A DNA stretch of 60,275 bases from Rhizobium hidalgonense (GTDB lineage Bacteria; Pseudomonadota; Alphaproteobacteria; Rhizobiales; Rhizobiaceae): assembly GCF_002914525.1 (NCBI RefSeq), contig NZ_LODW01000064.1:1-60275 (forward strand). Reading direction: 5' to 3'. The notes under the pieces are model-generated. The model saw only the letters and a program-made list of their open reading frames with translations. It was not told where the DNA came from and made no database searches. Both the position numbers and the translations under genes were made by a program. Of this stretch, positions 59,725-60,275 are shown piece by piece (the stretch's first letter is position 1; every line of letters starts with the position of its first letter).

Positions 59725-60147
59725 ATGCCTATTCTCTATACGACCAAGGCCTCTGCCACCGGCGCCCGCGCCGGCCGCGCCGTTTCCGAAAACGGCGTTC
59801 TGGACGTAACGCTGACCGTTCCGAAGGAACTTGGCGGCGACGGCGCAACCGGCACCAATCCCGAGCAGCTTTTCGCTGCCGGCTACTCCGCCTGCTTCCT
59901 CGGTGCTTTGAAATTTGTCGCGGGCCAGCAGAAGGTCAAGATTCCGGAAGAAACGACGGTCTCCGCGAAAGTCGGCATCGGCCCGCGTGAAGATGGCACC
60001 GGCTTCGGCATCGAAGTCGCCTTGACGGTCAACATCCCCGGTCTCGACCGCGAAACCGCCGAAAAGCTCGCAGCTGCAGCCCATATCGTCTGCCCCTACA
60101 GCCACGCCATGCGCACCTCGACCGAAGTTCCGGTCACGGTCGCCTGA
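59725..60147 (+). CDS. ohr: Organic hydroperoxide resistance protein (Ohr)
   Basis: 140 residues, the normal size. The two redox cysteines are Cys57 (GYSACFLGAL) and Cys123 (HIVCPYSHAMR), with the catalytic arginine in the N-terminal half (ARAGRAVSENG). It reduces organic hydroperoxides using lipoylated proteins. AAAGGAGATC precedes the ATG. It is controlled by the divergent OhrR. A partial RIME-like repeat begins 36 bases after the stop. Confidence 0.96.
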   Translation: MPILYTTKASATGARAGRAVSENGVLDVTLTVPKELGGDGATGTNPEQLFAAGYSACFLGALKFVAGQQKVKIPEETTVSAKVGIGPREDGTGFGIEVALTVNIPGLDRETAEKLAAAAHIVCPYSHAMRTSTEVPVTVA

Positions 60148-60182
60148 TCACAGCAAATACGGGCGAAGCTGTCGTCGGCCAG

Positions 60183-60210
60183 CCCCTCATCCGGTTGCCG
60201 CCACCTTCTT
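60183..60210. repeat. RIME-like mosaic repeat, partial copy 4
   Basis: CCCCTCATCCGGTTGCCGCCACCTTC matches the end of copy 2 (CCCCTCATCCGCCTGCCGGC), but the rest of the element is absent; the sequence diverges at about 60210. The last 128 bases of the window hold no gene. Confidence 0.55.
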
Positions 60211-60275
60211 GGATGATGAAAATGTAGGATATTGATGCTTGCCGGGCGGGTGGCCGCCCGCCCGGCAGCTGGTTG

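Noticed and set aside
1..60275. tRNA, rRNA, CRISPR array or transposase
   Set aside because: No cloverleaf, rRNA segment, regularly spaced repeat array or transposase motif was recognised by eye; a covariance-model search would be decisive.

Overview
The window reads as chromosomal DNA of a fast-growing Rhizobium, probably of the etli/leguminosarum/phaseoli group (this is inferred; no database search was possible). Supporting signs are the cysH-cysD-cysN sulfate assimilation operon, a betI-betB-betA operon, the ohr/ohrR pair, a zinc-type rhizobial asparaginase, four members of a GC-rich intergenic mosaic repeat (RIME-like), and dense high-GC coding with many TTG/GTG starts.

Layout. 1-7 kb is an AT-richer surface-polysaccharide island: six tightly packed minus-strand genes (flippase-like membrane protein, methyltransferase-fold/GT2 fusion, class I methyltransferase, two FkbM methyltransferases, polytopic membrane protein), preceded by an acetyltransferase stump. 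7-9.4 kb holds one more polytopic membrane (glycosyltransferase-like) gene lying between two copies of the 5' end of a small phage-type gene. 9.5-13 kb is a compact phage-derived cassette: small membrane protein, frameshifted endolysin, nested Rz/Rz1 spanins, an SGNH hydrolase with an inserted beta domain, and a coiled-coil/TM protein. 13-17 kb has small rhizobial genes and a DegP-type protease whose 3' end is tandemly triplicated. 16.8-20.2 kb is a lacI regulator followed by a LysR/NmrA pair flanked by a second, decayed copy of the lacI 3' end.

20-31 kb is core metabolism: cysNDH with an adjacent Rrf2 regulator, a ClC channel, two small membrane/periplasmic genes, and betAB-betI with a clear BetI operator. 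31-40 kb carries an HdeD-like protein, an orphan ParD-like antitoxin, a collapsed EAL-CBS-GGDEF gene, a quinone oxidoreductase, two MFS exporters with a SufR-like regulator, asparaginase and a DeoR regulator. 40-50 kb contains three glutathione transferases, small enzymes, a GcvA-like LysR regulator, a Tat-exported beta-helix protein, a PAS-GAF-GGDEF-EAL protein and a glycerophosphodiesterase. 50-60 kb holds hydrolases, a DNA-repair exonuclease/ATP-dependent ligase pair separated by a nested palindrome, two tandem L,D-transpeptidases, a cspA-rpsU neighbourhood, and divergent ohrR/ohr with its operator.

The most notable structures are three: the stand-alone lysis/SGNH cassette beside the polysaccharide island, the two cargo segments each bracketed by a duplicated gene end, and the covarying or nested palindromic repeats. 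Several genes in the phage-derived cassette and elsewhere carry single-base losses in short runs, which should be checked as possible sequencing errors before they are called pseudogenes. No tRNA, rRNA, CRISPR array or transposase was recognised.
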